A stretch of DNA of 64,000 bases, taken from positions 62,001 to 126,000 of the forward strand of contig JAADHU010000019.1 in NCBI GenBank assembly GCA_013151645.1, written 5' to 3'. Positions 8,420 through 17,226 of this stretch are shown here, one piece after another. The notes beneath the pieces were generated by a model. The model was not told where the DNA came from. It did no database searches and saw nothing but the letters and a program-made list of their open reading frames with translations. The stretch's first letter is position 1. Each line of letters begins with the position of its first letter. This DNA is from Gammaproteobacteria bacterium (lineage in GTDB: Bacteria > Pseudomonadota > Gammaproteobacteria > Steroidobacterales > Woeseiaceae). The position numbers and the translations under genes were made by a program.

Positions 8420-9910
8420 ATGGCTGCTAAAACCAGTTTTGTCAGATTTACTGCGCTTACACTCCTGCTTTTCGCAACGGTCACGGCCGTGGCGCAGGAC
8501 GAACTACACAAGACCTTCTTTAAGGACGCGGATGCCGCCCAGGAAGCGGCCAAAGTGGCCGACGCCAAGCTACTGTCACCGCGCAATTTCGAGCGCGCCA
8601 CGCTCGCCTATGAAGCCGGCGACAAGGGTCTCGCCCGTGGACGAAATATAGAATATGTACGTGGCAAGACGGCCGAGGCCGAAAAGTACTATAAGGCCGC
8701 GACCAAGGCAGCGCAGCTTGCCAAGACCGTTTTGTCCCAGGTCAGAAAAAGCCGTCAGGATGCCGCCAACGCCGAGGCACCGAAACTGTCGCCGGAGCTT
8801 TGGGACAAAGCGCAGCAAAAATTCGGTGCCGCGATCCGTTACCTTGAGCGTGGCGATCTGAAGCGAGCCAAACGCTACGATATTGAGGGCACCAGCCTCT
8901 ATCGGGATGCAGAGCTGGTTGCGATAAAGGCACAGTACCTCACCGAGACCCGCCAACTCATCAAAGCCGCGGACCGTGCCAAGGTAGATCGTTACGCGCC
9001 GCTAACACTGCGCAAAGCCAAGCGGCTGCTGGCGGAAGCGGAAAAAGAGCTCAGCGAAAATCGCTACGACACCGATCGCCCGCGCAGTCTTGCAAAGCAA
9101 GCCAATTACGAAGCGAAACATGCCATTTATCTATCCGACGTCGTACGCGATGTGCGCGGCAAGGATTTGTCGGTCGAACAATTGATTTTGCACTGGGAAA
9201 CACCGTTGCAGGCCATCGCGGGTGCCGCCGATATCTTGCCGGCCATGTCCGAGGGCAACGAGGCGTTACAGCAGGCGCTGGTCGAATTTATCGAGAACAT
9301 GCAAAACGAGAATCAAAGCCTGCAGCAGGAAACAGAGGAAAGCCTGGTGCGTCTCGGTGACATGGAGGAGGAAATCCGCGCGCTCGACGAACGACTCGGC
9401 GGCGCTACGGCCGAGCGAGCCGCACTGGTGCAACGCCTCGAAGCGCAGGCACGTATCAAGGAACAGTTTGAACAGGTCGAAAAAATGTTCACGCGCAGCG
9501 AAGCACGTGTTTTTCGGGAAGGAAACAATGTCATCTTGCGCCTGGTAGGGCTTACTTTTGACAGCGGCAAGTCGGCTCTGGGTGCCAACAGCTTCGATCT
9601 GCTCGCGAAAGTGGAAAAAGCCATTGACGTCTTTCCGAACAGTGAACTGATTATCGAAGGGCACACCGATTCTTACGGCGGCGATGAGCTCAACCAGAAA
9701 CTCTCACAAGAGCGCGCAGAAGCGGTGCAGATGTACATGGTTAATGCCATGCGTATTCCGAGCTATCGACTGATCGCGACCGGATACGGCGAAACTCACC
9801 CGGTCGCCAACAATGAGACGGAATCAGGCCGCGCCAAGAACCGGCGCATTGACGTCGTAATCAAACCCAATTTAGAACCTCTGGAACAGCAAACAAGTTT
9901 CAACAACTGA
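8420..9910 (+). CDS. OmpA-family protein with helical periplasmic domain
   Basis: The start is placed at ATG 8420 because it directly precedes a good signal peptide (MAAKTSFVRF...VTAVAQ). The upstream in-frame TTG at 8402 would spoil it. The mature protein of about 470 residues has a long helical region rich in Ala, Lys and Glu with TPR- or DUF4398-like spacing (about 25-250). A coiled coil follows (about 280-360), then a C-terminal OmpA domain (about 370-490) with TFDSGKSAL, IIEGHTDSYGG, LSQERAEAV and RRIDVVI. OmpA domains bind diaminopimelate in peptidoglycan. The protein probably links the outer membrane or a periplasmic assembly to the cell wall. There is no beta-barrel. It converges with the hydrolase gene two bases downstream. 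Confidence 0.88.
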   Translation: MAAKTSFVRFTALTLLLFATVTAVAQDELHKTFFKDADAAQEAAKVADAKLLSPRNFERATLAYEAGDKGLARGRNIEYVRGKTAEAEKYYKAATKAAQLAKTVLSQVRKSRQDAANAEAPKLSPELWDKAQQKFGAAIRYLERGDLKRAKRYDIEGTSLYRDAELVAIKAQYLTETRQLIKAADRAKVDRYAPLTLRKAKRLLAEAEKELSENRYDTDRPRSLAKQANYEAKHAIYLSDVVRDVRGKDLSVEQLILHWETPLQAIAGAADILPAMSEGNEALQQALVEFIENMQNENQSLQQETEESLVRLGDMEEEIRALDERLGGATAERAALVQRLEAQARIKEQFEQVEKMFTRSEARVFREGNNVILRLVGLTFDSGKSALGANSFDLLAKVEKAIDVFPNSELIIEGHTDSYGGDELNQKLSQERAEAVQMYMVNAMRIPSYRLIATGYGETHPVANNETESGRAKNRRIDVVIKPNLEPLEQQTSFNN

Positions 9911-9912
9911 CA

Positions 9913-10815
9913 TCAGCGCTGCCGACGCCACCAGTCGCTAACCTGCCGTGCGGTTACCTCGTTGACGAGGTAACCGTATTCAGCGTGCACGTTCAGGACA
10001 CCTTCCAGACGAAAATAATTGAAAGTCTCCAGGTCTTCAATCCTGTCGACCAGGCCCAGCGTTTCCATCTCACCAAAATCGTTCCGCAGCTTCATATCGA
10101 GCGCCGTCGTCTCACCGATTGCCGATATATTGACCCAGCGACGAATATTATTCGGGTAGCGTTTTGCCCCTTTTTCCTTGTGACCGAGCAACCTCTGTTG
10201 AATGTAGCGCTGGCCCAATGGGCTACCCATCGTAATCAGCTGCACGACGGGAACGTCTCGTTGCTGATCACGCGATAGTTGCCAGAGAGCATCGTACGCA
10301 ATAACCGAACCCATACTGTGCGCCAGCAGGAGAATCGGGCGGTTGGCAGCTGCCGCAGCTTGCAGCGGTATTTTCAGTAATCGACGTGTGTATTCCGCAA
10401 TGTCATTTTCATTTTTCACGTAACGCCGCAAATCGCGCAAATGCAGCTCAGTGGTCTCGTCCGCCAACTGCGGAATGAGAAAAGGCAGAATGTCGCCCGC
10501 CATATAAATCGTCCGCAGTAATCTCCGTTTCCACGATTCGGCCTCGGCGATATCCTGCGCCGTCGGTTTTTGTTGTCTACGCACTGCTTCGATGGCGGAG
10601 ATATCCAGGTTGATATCATAGTGTTCGCCGTAAAAATCGTAGGTCCAGCTGACAATATCGAAGCAGCGATTACCCTCACGCAATTCGGTGGCGACCCCGG
10701 GGTCGACCCGGTGAATTCCTTCAATGAGGCAACGCAACAGTTCTTGCCGGTGGACCTCCGGTTCCGGCTTGGGCATCAACCCGGGAACGTAGATAATGAT
10801 TGGTTCCGGTCTCAC
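9913..10815 (-). CDS. Alpha/beta-hydrolase-fold protein
   Basis: A 300-residue cytoplasmic protein starting at GTG 10815, whose first bases overlap the stop of the HAD gene (GTGA). It opens with a strand and a PGLMPKPEPE loop, and the nucleophile elbow is LLLAHSMGSVIAYDALW (Ser in A-H-S-M-G). A later GSPLGQ and the C-terminal HAEYGYL (possible catalytic His) fit a serine hydrolase of the lipase/esterase or PGAP1-like kind. There is no signal peptide. The substrate is unknown. Translational coupling to the HAD phosphatase suggests a shared but unidentified task. Confidence 0.7.
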   Translation of the reverse strand: MRPEPIIIYVPGLMPKPEPEVHRQELLRCLIEGIHRVDPGVATELREGNRCFDIVSWTYDFYGEHYDINLDISAIEAVRRQQKPTAQDIAEAESWKRRLLRTIYMAGDILPFLIPQLADETTELHLRDLRRYVKNENDIAEYTRRLLKIPLQAAAAANRPILLLAHSMGSVIAYDALWQLSRDQQRDVPVVQLITMGSPLGQRYIQQRLLGHKEKGAKRYPNNIRRWVNISAIGETTALDMKLRNDFGEMETLGLVDRIEDLETFNYFRLEGVLNVHAEYGYLVNEVTARQVSDWWRRQR

Positions 10816-11525
10816 CTCGTAGAGCCAATCCTGTTAATGGCCACCGCCAGTAAATCGCGAAGTTCCGAAACCGAGCTCACAGTTGCGTCCGGTGCGGGCA
10901 AATGTTCGGGCCACTCGGCGTCATTCCGATTCATCCACGCTGTTCGTAAACCCGCATTCGTTGCACCTACGACGTCCGATTCAGGGTGATCGCCGACATG
11001 CAGAATTTCCCCTGGCTCGACGCCAGCCTCTTGCACCGCCTTGTGGAAGATTTTTGGTTCCGGCTTCGCTACCCCGGAGTTGACTGCCGTCACAACAGCG
11101 TGGAAATATTTCCGTATGCCGATTGTGTCGAGATTGGCGTTACCGTTCGTCACGGCAATCAGCCGGAAACAGACCGATAATTCCTGCAGAACGGGCACGA
11201 CGTCCGGGAATAGTTCAACGTCGTTGCGCGCCACATCAAATACCGCGAACGCATCTTCGACGAAGTCGGCCCGATAGCCAACGGTCGCGGCCATCTCGGT
11301 CAGCACAGTTTTGCGCAGGAAACGAAAATCGTGTGCCATGTGCGGATGGGCTTCGATCACCTGCTGGCGCAACGCCAGCGAGACGTCCGGGGTAAACGCC
11401 GCCGGTATTTTCGGATAGTTTTCCTCAAGCCAGGCCCACAGATCTGCCTCTGCGCGCCGAATAACCGGGCCGATCTCCCATAAGGTATCGTCGAGATCGA
11501 GTGTAATGGCGCGAATACGATGCAA
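10812..11525 (-). CDS. HAD-superfamily hydrolase (YigB-like phosphatase)
   Basis: The HAD motifs are clear: motif I ITLDLDDTLW, motif II VTNGNA, the motif III lysine in AKPEPKIF and motif IV HVGDHPESDVVGA. The cap and overall order fit the YigB/YjjG subgroup, which dephosphorylates FMN or nucleotides in the cytoplasm. I place the start at TTG 11525 because TAGGA lies six bases upstream and motif I begins a few residues later. The longer frame to ATG 11597 would run into the divergent glyoxalase gene and adds a non-homologous, basic tail. The product is about 237 residues. The gene is followed at once by the hydrolase with overlapping stop and start. Confidence 0.85.
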   Translation of the reverse strand: MHRIRAITLDLDDTLWEIGPVIRRAEADLWAWLEENYPKIPAAFTPDVSLALRQQVIEAHPHMAHDFRFLRKTVLTEMAATVGYRADFVEDAFAVFDVARNDVELFPDVVPVLQELSVCFRLIAVTNGNANLDTIGIRKYFHAVVTAVNSGVAKPEPKIFHKAVQEAGVEPGEILHVGDHPESDVVGATNAGLRTAWMNRNDAEWPEHLPAPDATVSSVSELRDLLAVAINRIGSTR

Positions 11526-11614
11526 TGCAATTCCTAACCGGGGGGACCGGGTATATTGTCGTCTGATAATGTACCTTGATTCAATACAGTCAATCATCTA
11601 ATGGAACAACCACC

Positions 11615-12034
11615 ATGAAATACCTTCATACCATGGTTCGCGTCAGCAATCTGGATGACTCCCTGGATTTTTACTGCCAGAAGCTGGGTCTTGTTGAACT
11701 GCGGCGATTCGAAAACGAAAACGGTCGTTTCACACTCGTATTTCTTGCCGCACCCGCTGACGACGAGGCGCAGGTTGAACTCACCTACAACTGGGATCCG
11801 GAAGAATACGACGGCGGCAGGAATTTCGGTCACCTGGCTTATGCGGTGGACGATATCTATGCGGTCTGCCAGAAACTGATGGATGCCGGAGTGACGATCA
11901 ATCGTCCGCCTCGGGATGGCCGCATGGCGTTCGTGCGTTCGCCGGACGGTATTTCCATCGAACTGCTGCAGGCAGGCGAAGCGCTGGCCGCAGCGGAGCC
12001 GTGGGCGTCGATGGAGAATAGCGGTGAATGGTAG
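11615..12034 (+). CDS. gloA: Glyoxalase I-type (VOC) protein, probable lactoylglutathione lyase
   Basis: A 139-residue protein starting at ATG 11615 ([10 protein letters not shown]); in-frame codons upstream are not homologous. It has two beta-alpha-beta-beta-beta modules. The metal ligands expected for GloA are visible: the His in LHTMVRV, a Glu in VELTYNWD, the His in FGHLAYAV and the Glu in ISIELLQ. GloA converts the hemithioacetal of methylglyoxal and glutathione to S-lactoylglutathione. The LTYNWD and [16 protein letters not shown] blocks are strongly GloA-like. The tail ([19 protein letters not shown]) is slightly longer than in E. coli GloA. It is divergent from the HAD gene. Confidence 0.9.
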   Translation: MKYLHTMVRVSNLDDSLDFYCQKLGLVELRRFENENGRFTLVFLAAPADDEAQVELTYNWDPEEYDGGRNFGHLAYAVDDIYAVCQKLMDAGVTINRPPRDGRMAFVRSPDGISIELLQAGEALAAAEPWASMENSGEW

Positions 12035-12197
12035 TTTTCTAGAGAGATCACGATTCTATTGAGCCCGGTCGCGCGTCGGATGCAGGGGTGGTAGTGAAAT
12101 ATGGTTCTGTTTGAATTGTGGTTGCGGGATTTGGTTTTGCTTGAATACGGGACTAAAGGTCGGTCCGCGTTTGGCCAGAGTGGCCTTTATTCGTCGT

Positions 12198-13877
12198 TCA
12201 GGGCGGACCGGGCATCAGCGGAGGCAATGTATCGGCGATCGTAATTTCTGCGACCTCTTTTCGCACCGCGAACGACCGCAGCGCCTTCGCCAATGCATCA
12301 CCCTTCCATTCCCCGCTGGTCGAAGGTCCATACGATCCCCGCGATAACTGCCGCAGTTCTGCATCGAGCGGTGCCGTTACACGATCGGCAATCTCGCCAA
12401 TACTGCGTGGCGTATTCTCCGGCCACTGCAGACGAGCCCATTGCAGCAACCTGGCCTTGACGGCCACCGCATCGCCCCGCAGCGCGGCCTTACGCGTCTC
12501 CTTGAGAAGACGCGACTGTTGTTTGTGAATCGGTGCTTCTTCGACGACCGGCGTTTTCTGCTTCGGTTTTCCCGACCACCACCACACCAGCAACGTCAAC
12601 ACCCAGATTCCCGCAAGCACCTCACTTACGGTTCGCCAGAACTCACTTTGCACACGACTGACTTCAGACTCTGTTCCGACGTCCGGCGCCTCTGCCTGTG
12701 ACGTGGCCTGCGGCGACGGTTCGTCTGCGGACGGCAAAATCGTAATGGTGCGACCGGGCAACGTAGCCACTTTCCATTCGGCCGCGGCGATATCCCACCA
12801 CGGCAATTGAATCGCCGGCAATTCGACGTCCCCAGGCACGATACCAATCATGGCGTACTGGTCCGTCCGCGATGCAAGAATGCCACCCGCTACCGCGCGA
12901 ACCTGCAATTCGGGTTTGTCCGGATACACCTTGATGCTGTCAGACATGCTCAGGTCGATCAGCGGAATCTGCGTGGACAACTGACCGAGTGCGGTCACCT
13001 GCACATGCCGTGTTATCGGCTCGCCCGCCGGCATGCTACCGGGTTCCCGCGACCATTCTTCGCTGAGCGATACCGCTTTCGCCGGCAACCACGCCGCCTT
13101 GGGAAATTCGCTCGGCGGTGCAGGAATTGGATTGATATTGACAACAATCGGCTGGGATTGAAACACTTTGCGCCCGGTAATCCGCCCATCGCGCAATACA
13201 CGCGCTTCAAAGCGTGCCGGTCCAATGCGAATCTCGCCGGATTCCTGCGGAAAAATCGCATACACGCGTTCAACAACGTTGTAATTCTTGCCGTTCAACA
13301 ACGCTTCATAGCTGCGTTCCTCGCTGGCTATTTCAACAAGCACATCGACACCTTTGATTTCGGGTTCGCTGAGCCGCGGCTGGCGAGTGGCAACCGCGCG
13401 ATACACTTTCACCGTGTAAAGAATCTGTGCCTGTACGTAGCTTTGATCGAAATCGGCCTCCGCCGCCACGAAAATATCGGCTTCACCCGGCGCCGTCTTT
13501 GACTGCGGCACAACCGTGATATTGACCGGCTCGCTTCGCTCGCGACCGATGATTATTGATGGAATCACCAGGTTGCCGGCGCGTTTTGCCATCAATACGT
13601 ACTTCCAAGTCCTGCTGCGCGTAATCTGGCCGTTGACGATGGTGGTATTGCTGAGCTGACTGCGCGAGCCCACGTAGAAATCGTTCTCCAGCGCACTCGC
13701 ATCCGGCTCTACATCAATTGCAGTATCGACCAGCACTTCCAGAGTAAAAGATTCGTTCAACTCGACTTTGACCCGATCGATACTGGCGATCACTGCGGCG
13801 TTAGCCGTAACAATTGGCGCGCACAAGAATGCCAGCGCCAGACATATCCCGACCCAGGAGGTCCTTCGTATGAGCAT
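12198..13877 (-). CDS. batD: BatD-family protein (oxygen tolerance, DUF7939-like)
   Basis: The protein has a signal peptide (hydrophobic up to VTANA), a large beta-rich periplasmic part made of repeated immunoglobulin-like segments, one C-terminal membrane helix (VLAGIWVLTLLVWWWSG) and a cytoplasmic tail of about 130 residues. This is the layout of BatD proteins in MoxR/Bat operons. I chose ATG 13877, which has GGAG six or seven bases upstream. ATG 13895, overlapping the stop of the previous gene, is possible. Bat genes were named for Bacteroides aerotolerance, but their biochemical role is not firmly known. It is the last gene of the operon. Confidence 0.85.
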   Translation of the reverse strand: MLIRRTSWVGICLALAFLCAPIVTANAAVIASIDRVKVELNESFTLEVLVDTAIDVEPDASALENDFYVGSRSQLSNTTIVNGQITRSRTWKYVLMAKRAGNLVIPSIIIGRERSEPVNITVVPQSKTAPGEADIFVAAEADFDQSYVQAQILYTVKVYRAVATRQPRLSEPEIKGVDVLVEIASEERSYEALLNGKNYNVVERVYAIFPQESGEIRIGPARFEARVLRDGRITGRKVFQSQPIVVNINPIPAPPSEFPKAAWLPAKAVSLSEEWSREPGSMPAGEPITRHVQVTALGQLSTQIPLIDLSMSDSIKVYPDKPELQVRAVAGGILASRTDQYAMIGIVPGDVELPAIQLPWWDIAAAEWKVATLPGRTITILPSADEPSPQATSQAEAPDVGTESEVSRVQSEFWRTVSEVLAGIWVLTLLVWWWSGKPKQKTPVVEEAPIHKQQSRLLKETRKAALRGDAVAVKARLLQWARLQWPENTPRSIGEIADRVTAPLDAELRQLSRGSYGPSTSGEWKGDALAKALRSFAVRKEVAEITIADTLPPLMPGPP

Positions 13878-13888
13878 CAAAGTCTCCG

Positions 13889-15694
13889 TCACCATGGTTG
13901 CACCTCGTCATCGGGCCACAGATTGTTACCATCCTGGTCTCGCCCCTGACGTTGATATTGATATCTGAATTTGCGCCGCAGAAGGCCGCCCGGGTCATTC
14001 GGAATTCGCCGCAGCCACTGTTCCATTGCCTGTTGTTGCTCCTGCACCCGCCGTTGAGCTTCAGCCTCTGCCTGACTGAGTTCCTCGTCTTCGTCACCTT
14101 CGCCGGCCTGCTGTTGTGCCTCTTGCGCGGCGCGCTCAAGCTCGCGCTCAATTGCGGCGAGGTCCTCCTCGCTCATCTCCTGATCGCGTGACGATTCGTC
14201 GCCTTCGCCGGAGTCGTCGCCAGGCTCACCATCGGCGCCTTCTTCGCCCGACTGGTCAGACTCACTTTCACCCTCCGATTGCTGGCCGTCCCCTTCTTCC
14301 GAAGACTGCTCATCGCCTTGCTCACCACTTTGTGAGTCCTGCTGCTGCAGCATTTCCTTGACCAGATCGCGGTTGTAAGCCGCATCTTCAGCATCCGGGT
14401 TCATCTCGAGGACACGCTCATAGGCATCAATGGCAGGTTCAAACTCTCCCATCCGGGCAAGCGCATTGCCAAAGTTATACAGACTGTCTGCATCGTCGAA
14501 ACCCGCGAATCGCTGCGCGCTACCCTCGTATTCGCTCGCCCGATAACGCGCAACTGCTTCCCACAACGGATCCTCAAAAATGGCCGCGGCTTCCGCCGCA
14601 TTGCCATCAGCAAGCAACGCGCTTGCCTGCTGATCCCGCGTCTTCCACAAATCCACCCAGTCGAGGGCGTAAGCCGTCTGCGGAACCGGCAATGCAAAGA
14701 AAACGAAACACAAGACCCACCCGCGTCGGAAAGCCAGGGCCGCCAACGGCACCAGCAGGAGCAGCAACCACGGGCCTTCTTCGCGCCATTGATCGGTCGC
14801 CAGCGATTGATCGGTCTCCGCCCCGCGGCCCACTTCACCGGACAACAGCAATGTCAGATCGCGGTCATCCGCGGTCAGCGTTGCATAACGACCCCCGCCT
14901 GCGGCGGCCAGATCCTTGAGTTCGTTGATCTCGAGCTTCGGCACGGCGAGTTGCCCCGATCGATCCGTTACGAAGCCGCCACCGGGACGTGGGATGGGCG
15001 CGCCTTCGGAAGTGCCAACACCAAGCACCGACAATGAGTAACCCGCTTCTTTCAGTTCTTTGGCCGCGAGTTCAGCCGCGGGAGACGTTCCTCCGTCCGT
15101 CATCATCAGCACTTCGCCGAAACGAACACCGGCTTGCTGAAGCAACTTCAGTCCCTTGTTAATCGCAGCCGGCGGATAGCTGCCGCGGCTTGGCATGATG
15201 TCCGTACTCAGGCTGTTCACCAGCGCCGCGACGGTATCTGTGTCAGAGGTAAGCGGCGTAACCGTAAATGCGTTCGATGAATAGACGATAAGAGCCGTCT
15301 GCCCGCTCCTGCGACGCTCCAGAATATCGAGAATTTTCAGTCGCGCCCGGGTCAACCGACTAGGACTTACATCCTGCGCGTCCATCGAACGCGACAAGTC
15401 GAGCGCCACCACGATGGCTTGCTCGGAACGAAATACCGGCTGCTCAACGCGATCCCAGCTTGGGCCAGCCATCGCCAATGCGGCGAGTACACCGCCGAGC
15501 AACACCAGCCACCATCGGTATCCACTGGCCCTGACCTGCTCACGCGACAACACATAGGGCACCAGCGCAGGGTCCACAACCCGCTGCCAACTGCCGGGGG
15601 CAAGCTGGCGGCGCGCGAACGTCAAGGCAACAATGGCCGCTACGGGCAGCGCCCAAAGCCACTCCGGTCGAAGCCAGTGAAATTCAGCCGGCAT
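13889..15694 (-). CDS. BatB/BatC fusion: VWA membrane protein with TPR and acidic tail
   Basis: A 601-residue protein. Residues about 1-90 hold two membrane helices. A von Willebrand A domain (about 90-290) carries the MIDAS motif DLSRSMD and the TDGGTSP loop. Another hydrophobic stretch follows near 305-340. A TPR region (about 355-430, LYNFGNALARMGEFEPAIDAYERVL) and a very acidic Gln/Ser/Glu/Gly-rich tail complete it. Separate BatB (VWA) and BatC (TPR) proteins occur in other bacteria; here they form one chain. It overlaps batA by 11 bases. The conserved ending GGLLRRKFRYQYQ matches the C-terminus of such fusions as I know them. Its role is probably in a membrane-bound MoxR-driven chaperone complex. 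Confidence 0.85.
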   Translation of the reverse strand: MPAEFHWLRPEWLWALPVAAIVALTFARRQLAPGSWQRVVDPALVPYVLSREQVRASGYRWWLVLLGGVLAALAMAGPSWDRVEQPVFRSEQAIVVALDLSRSMDAQDVSPSRLTRARLKILDILERRRSGQTALIVYSSNAFTVTPLTSDTDTVAALVNSLSTDIMPSRGSYPPAAINKGLKLLQQAGVRFGEVLMMTDGGTSPAAELAAKELKEAGYSLSVLGVGTSEGAPIPRPGGGFVTDRSGQLAVPKLEINELKDLAAAGGGRYATLTADDRDLTLLLSGEVGRGAETDQSLATDQWREEGPWLLLLLVPLAALAFRRGWVLCFVFFALPVPQTAYALDWVDLWKTRDQQASALLADGNAAEAAAIFEDPLWEAVARYRASEYEGSAQRFAGFDDADSLYNFGNALARMGEFEPAIDAYERVLEMNPDAEDAAYNRDLVKEMLQQQDSQSGEQGDEQSSEEGDGQQSEGESESDQSGEEGADGEPGDDSGEGDESSRDQEMSEEDLAAIERELERAAQEAQQQAGEGDEDEELSQAEAEAQRRVQEQQQAMEQWLRRIPNDPGGLLRRKFRYQYQRQGRDQDGNNLWPDDEVQPW

Positions 15695-16727
15695 GGGTCT
15701 TCACCTTAATGAACTTCCGCCGCTGCCCCGGTCTGAAACCGGCCAGCAAATTAAAAACGGATAACAACAACACCAGGCAAAACGCACCGCCAAGAGGCCA
15801 GTAGTACAACGACTTCACCGGTCGGAATCCCGCTTCCGGTTCTGCCACCGGTTCCATTTCATCGAGAAGGCGGTAAATTTCCTGCAACCCCGCCGTGTCT
15901 ACCGCGCGAAAATAGCGTCCGCCTGTCTGCTGCGCAATTTTCGTCAGCGTATCCTCGTCCAGATCGGCAGAGGGGTTCACACGGCGCATGCCGCCGGTAA
16001 TCGAGGACACCACCATTTGCTCCGCGCCAATGCCGATCGTGTAGATCCGCAAACCGATCTGTGCGGCTAGTTCCGCTGCCTTGAGAGGATCGACTTCGCC
16101 TGCCGTGTTCGCGCCGTCCGTTAACAGGACCAGCACCTGGTCCTCACCGGTTTCTTCCTGGTCGTAGATTCGTTTGACCGCGAGCGTGATGGCATCGCCA
16201 ATGGCTGTCTTTTCCCCGGCAAGGCCGATAAATGCCTCCAGCAAAAGCGTTTTTACCGTTTCACGATCCAGCGTCAGTGGCACTTGCAGGTACGCCCGCT
16301 CACCAAACAGGATCAAGCCAATTCGATCACCTTCGCGACGGCCGATGAAATCGCTGGCGACTGCTTTCGTCGCCGTCAGTCTATCGACGCGACGCCCGGC
16401 GAGTTCGAAATCCTTGGCATCCATGCTGCCGGATAAATCCACCGCCAACATCAGGTTGCGACCCGATACCGGCACGTCAAGTTCGTCACCGATGCGCTCC
16501 GGTCTGGCGCTCGACAACACCAGCAACAGCCACGCGATAACCGCCAGCCAGAGTCGCCAGTTCAGCAGCAATTCAACCTCGGAACGATCCGCCAGCACAT
16601 CGAAGCCTGCGAAACTCGGCACTTTCAAGCCAGCCTCCGTCGTGCCCGAAACGGCCGGTAGCAACCAGCGGACCAGCAGGGGCAGTGGCAACATGAGCAG
16701 CATCCAGGGCCAGGCGAGCGACCACAT
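15684..16727 (-). CDS. batA: BatA-like VWA-domain membrane protein
   Basis: A 347-residue protein with two N-terminal membrane helices (about 5-25 and 58-75), a VWA domain (about 85-290) and a C-terminal helix (about 313-332). The MIDAS residues are in AVDLSGSMDAKDF, with the expected threonine and aspartate later (LLTDGANTAGEVDP). The domain should bind a metal ion and a partner protein in the periplasm. It starts at ATG 16727, whose last base is shared with the stop of the DUF4381 gene, and overlaps the BatB/C gene. The order MoxR-DUF58-DUF4381-BatA-BatB/C-BatD is the standard one. Confidence 0.88.
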   Translation of the reverse strand: MWSLAWPWMLLMLPLPLLVRWLLPAVSGTTEAGLKVPSFAGFDVLADRSEVELLLNWRLWLAVIAWLLLVLSSARPERIGDELDVPVSGRNLMLAVDLSGSMDAKDFELAGRRVDRLTATKAVASDFIGRREGDRIGLILFGERAYLQVPLTLDRETVKTLLLEAFIGLAGEKTAIGDAITLAVKRIYDQEETGEDQVLVLLTDGANTAGEVDPLKAAELAAQIGLRIYTIGIGAEQMVVSSITGGMRRVNPSADLDEDTLTKIAQQTGGRYFRAVDTAGLQEIYRLLDEMEPVAEPEAGFRPVKSLYYWPLGGAFCLVLLLSVFNLLAGFRPGQRRKFIKVKTHAG

Positions 16728-17221
16728 CAGCTCGTACTCCGGGTAATCGGTGTTCGCAATCGCCGGTATACCGCATCGAGCAGGCCATCGACGTCAACGC
16801 CCTGGGCACCGAGTGCGGGGTTGCGATACGGTAGCGATTCGATCATCTTCCCCGCCCCGTCAGTGAATGCCTTTTTGTCCATTCCCTGATCGAGCCACGC
16901 CAGCCAGTGTTTTCCGCTGAGTCCCGCCACCTCATTGCGCGGCGCATACGCAAGCATTGCGCGGCGCAGCAGTTCGGACAAGTCGATGCTCAAGCGCTGA
17001 ATATTGCCACTCTCCTGATACGCTCTTTTTAACTGAGACAGTTGGCGCAACGCAGCGCGCCGTGGCCTACCCGCGCGCCAGCGCAGCCATGACCGATACA
17101 GCAACCAGACAAGTCCCGCCGCCAAAATCGCCAGCAATACCAGCCAACCAGGTGCTGGCGGCCAGCCGCCAATTTCCGGCGGCAAATGCAAATCTCTCAG
17201 TGGTAGCTGCTCGGGATCCAT
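16727..17221 (-). CDS. DUF4381 membrane protein of the MoxR/Bat operon
   Basis: A 164-residue protein with a short LPLRDLHLPPEIGGWPPAPGW opening, one membrane helix (about residues 26-44) and a basic, helical cytoplasmic domain. This is the pattern of DUF4381 proteins, which almost always sit between DUF58 and BatA genes. The helix is followed by RWRAGRPRRAALRQL, consistent with a cytoplasmic C-terminus. No enzymatic motif is visible. The gene is five bases from the DUF58 gene. Confidence 0.85.
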   Translation of the reverse strand: MDPEQLPLRDLHLPPEIGGWPPAPGWLVLLAILAAGLVWLLYRSWLRWRAGRPRRAALRQLSQLKRAYQESGNIQRLSIDLSELLRRAMLAYAPRNEVAGLSGKHWLAWLDQGMDKKAFTDGAGKMIESLPYRNPALGAQGVDVDGLLDAVYRRLRTPITRSTS

Positions 17222-17226
17222 ATCAA

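Noticed and set aside
12102-12146. Imperfect 15-base direct repeat (TGGTT-TG-TTGAAT) spaced 30 bases apart
   Set aside because: Only two short, T-rich copies in a noncoding gap; chance is likely.
14050-14350. Repetitive-looking Glu/Gln/Ser/Gly codons
   Set aside because: This is a low-complexity acidic protein segment inside the BatB/C fusion, not a tandem DNA repeat or CRISPR.
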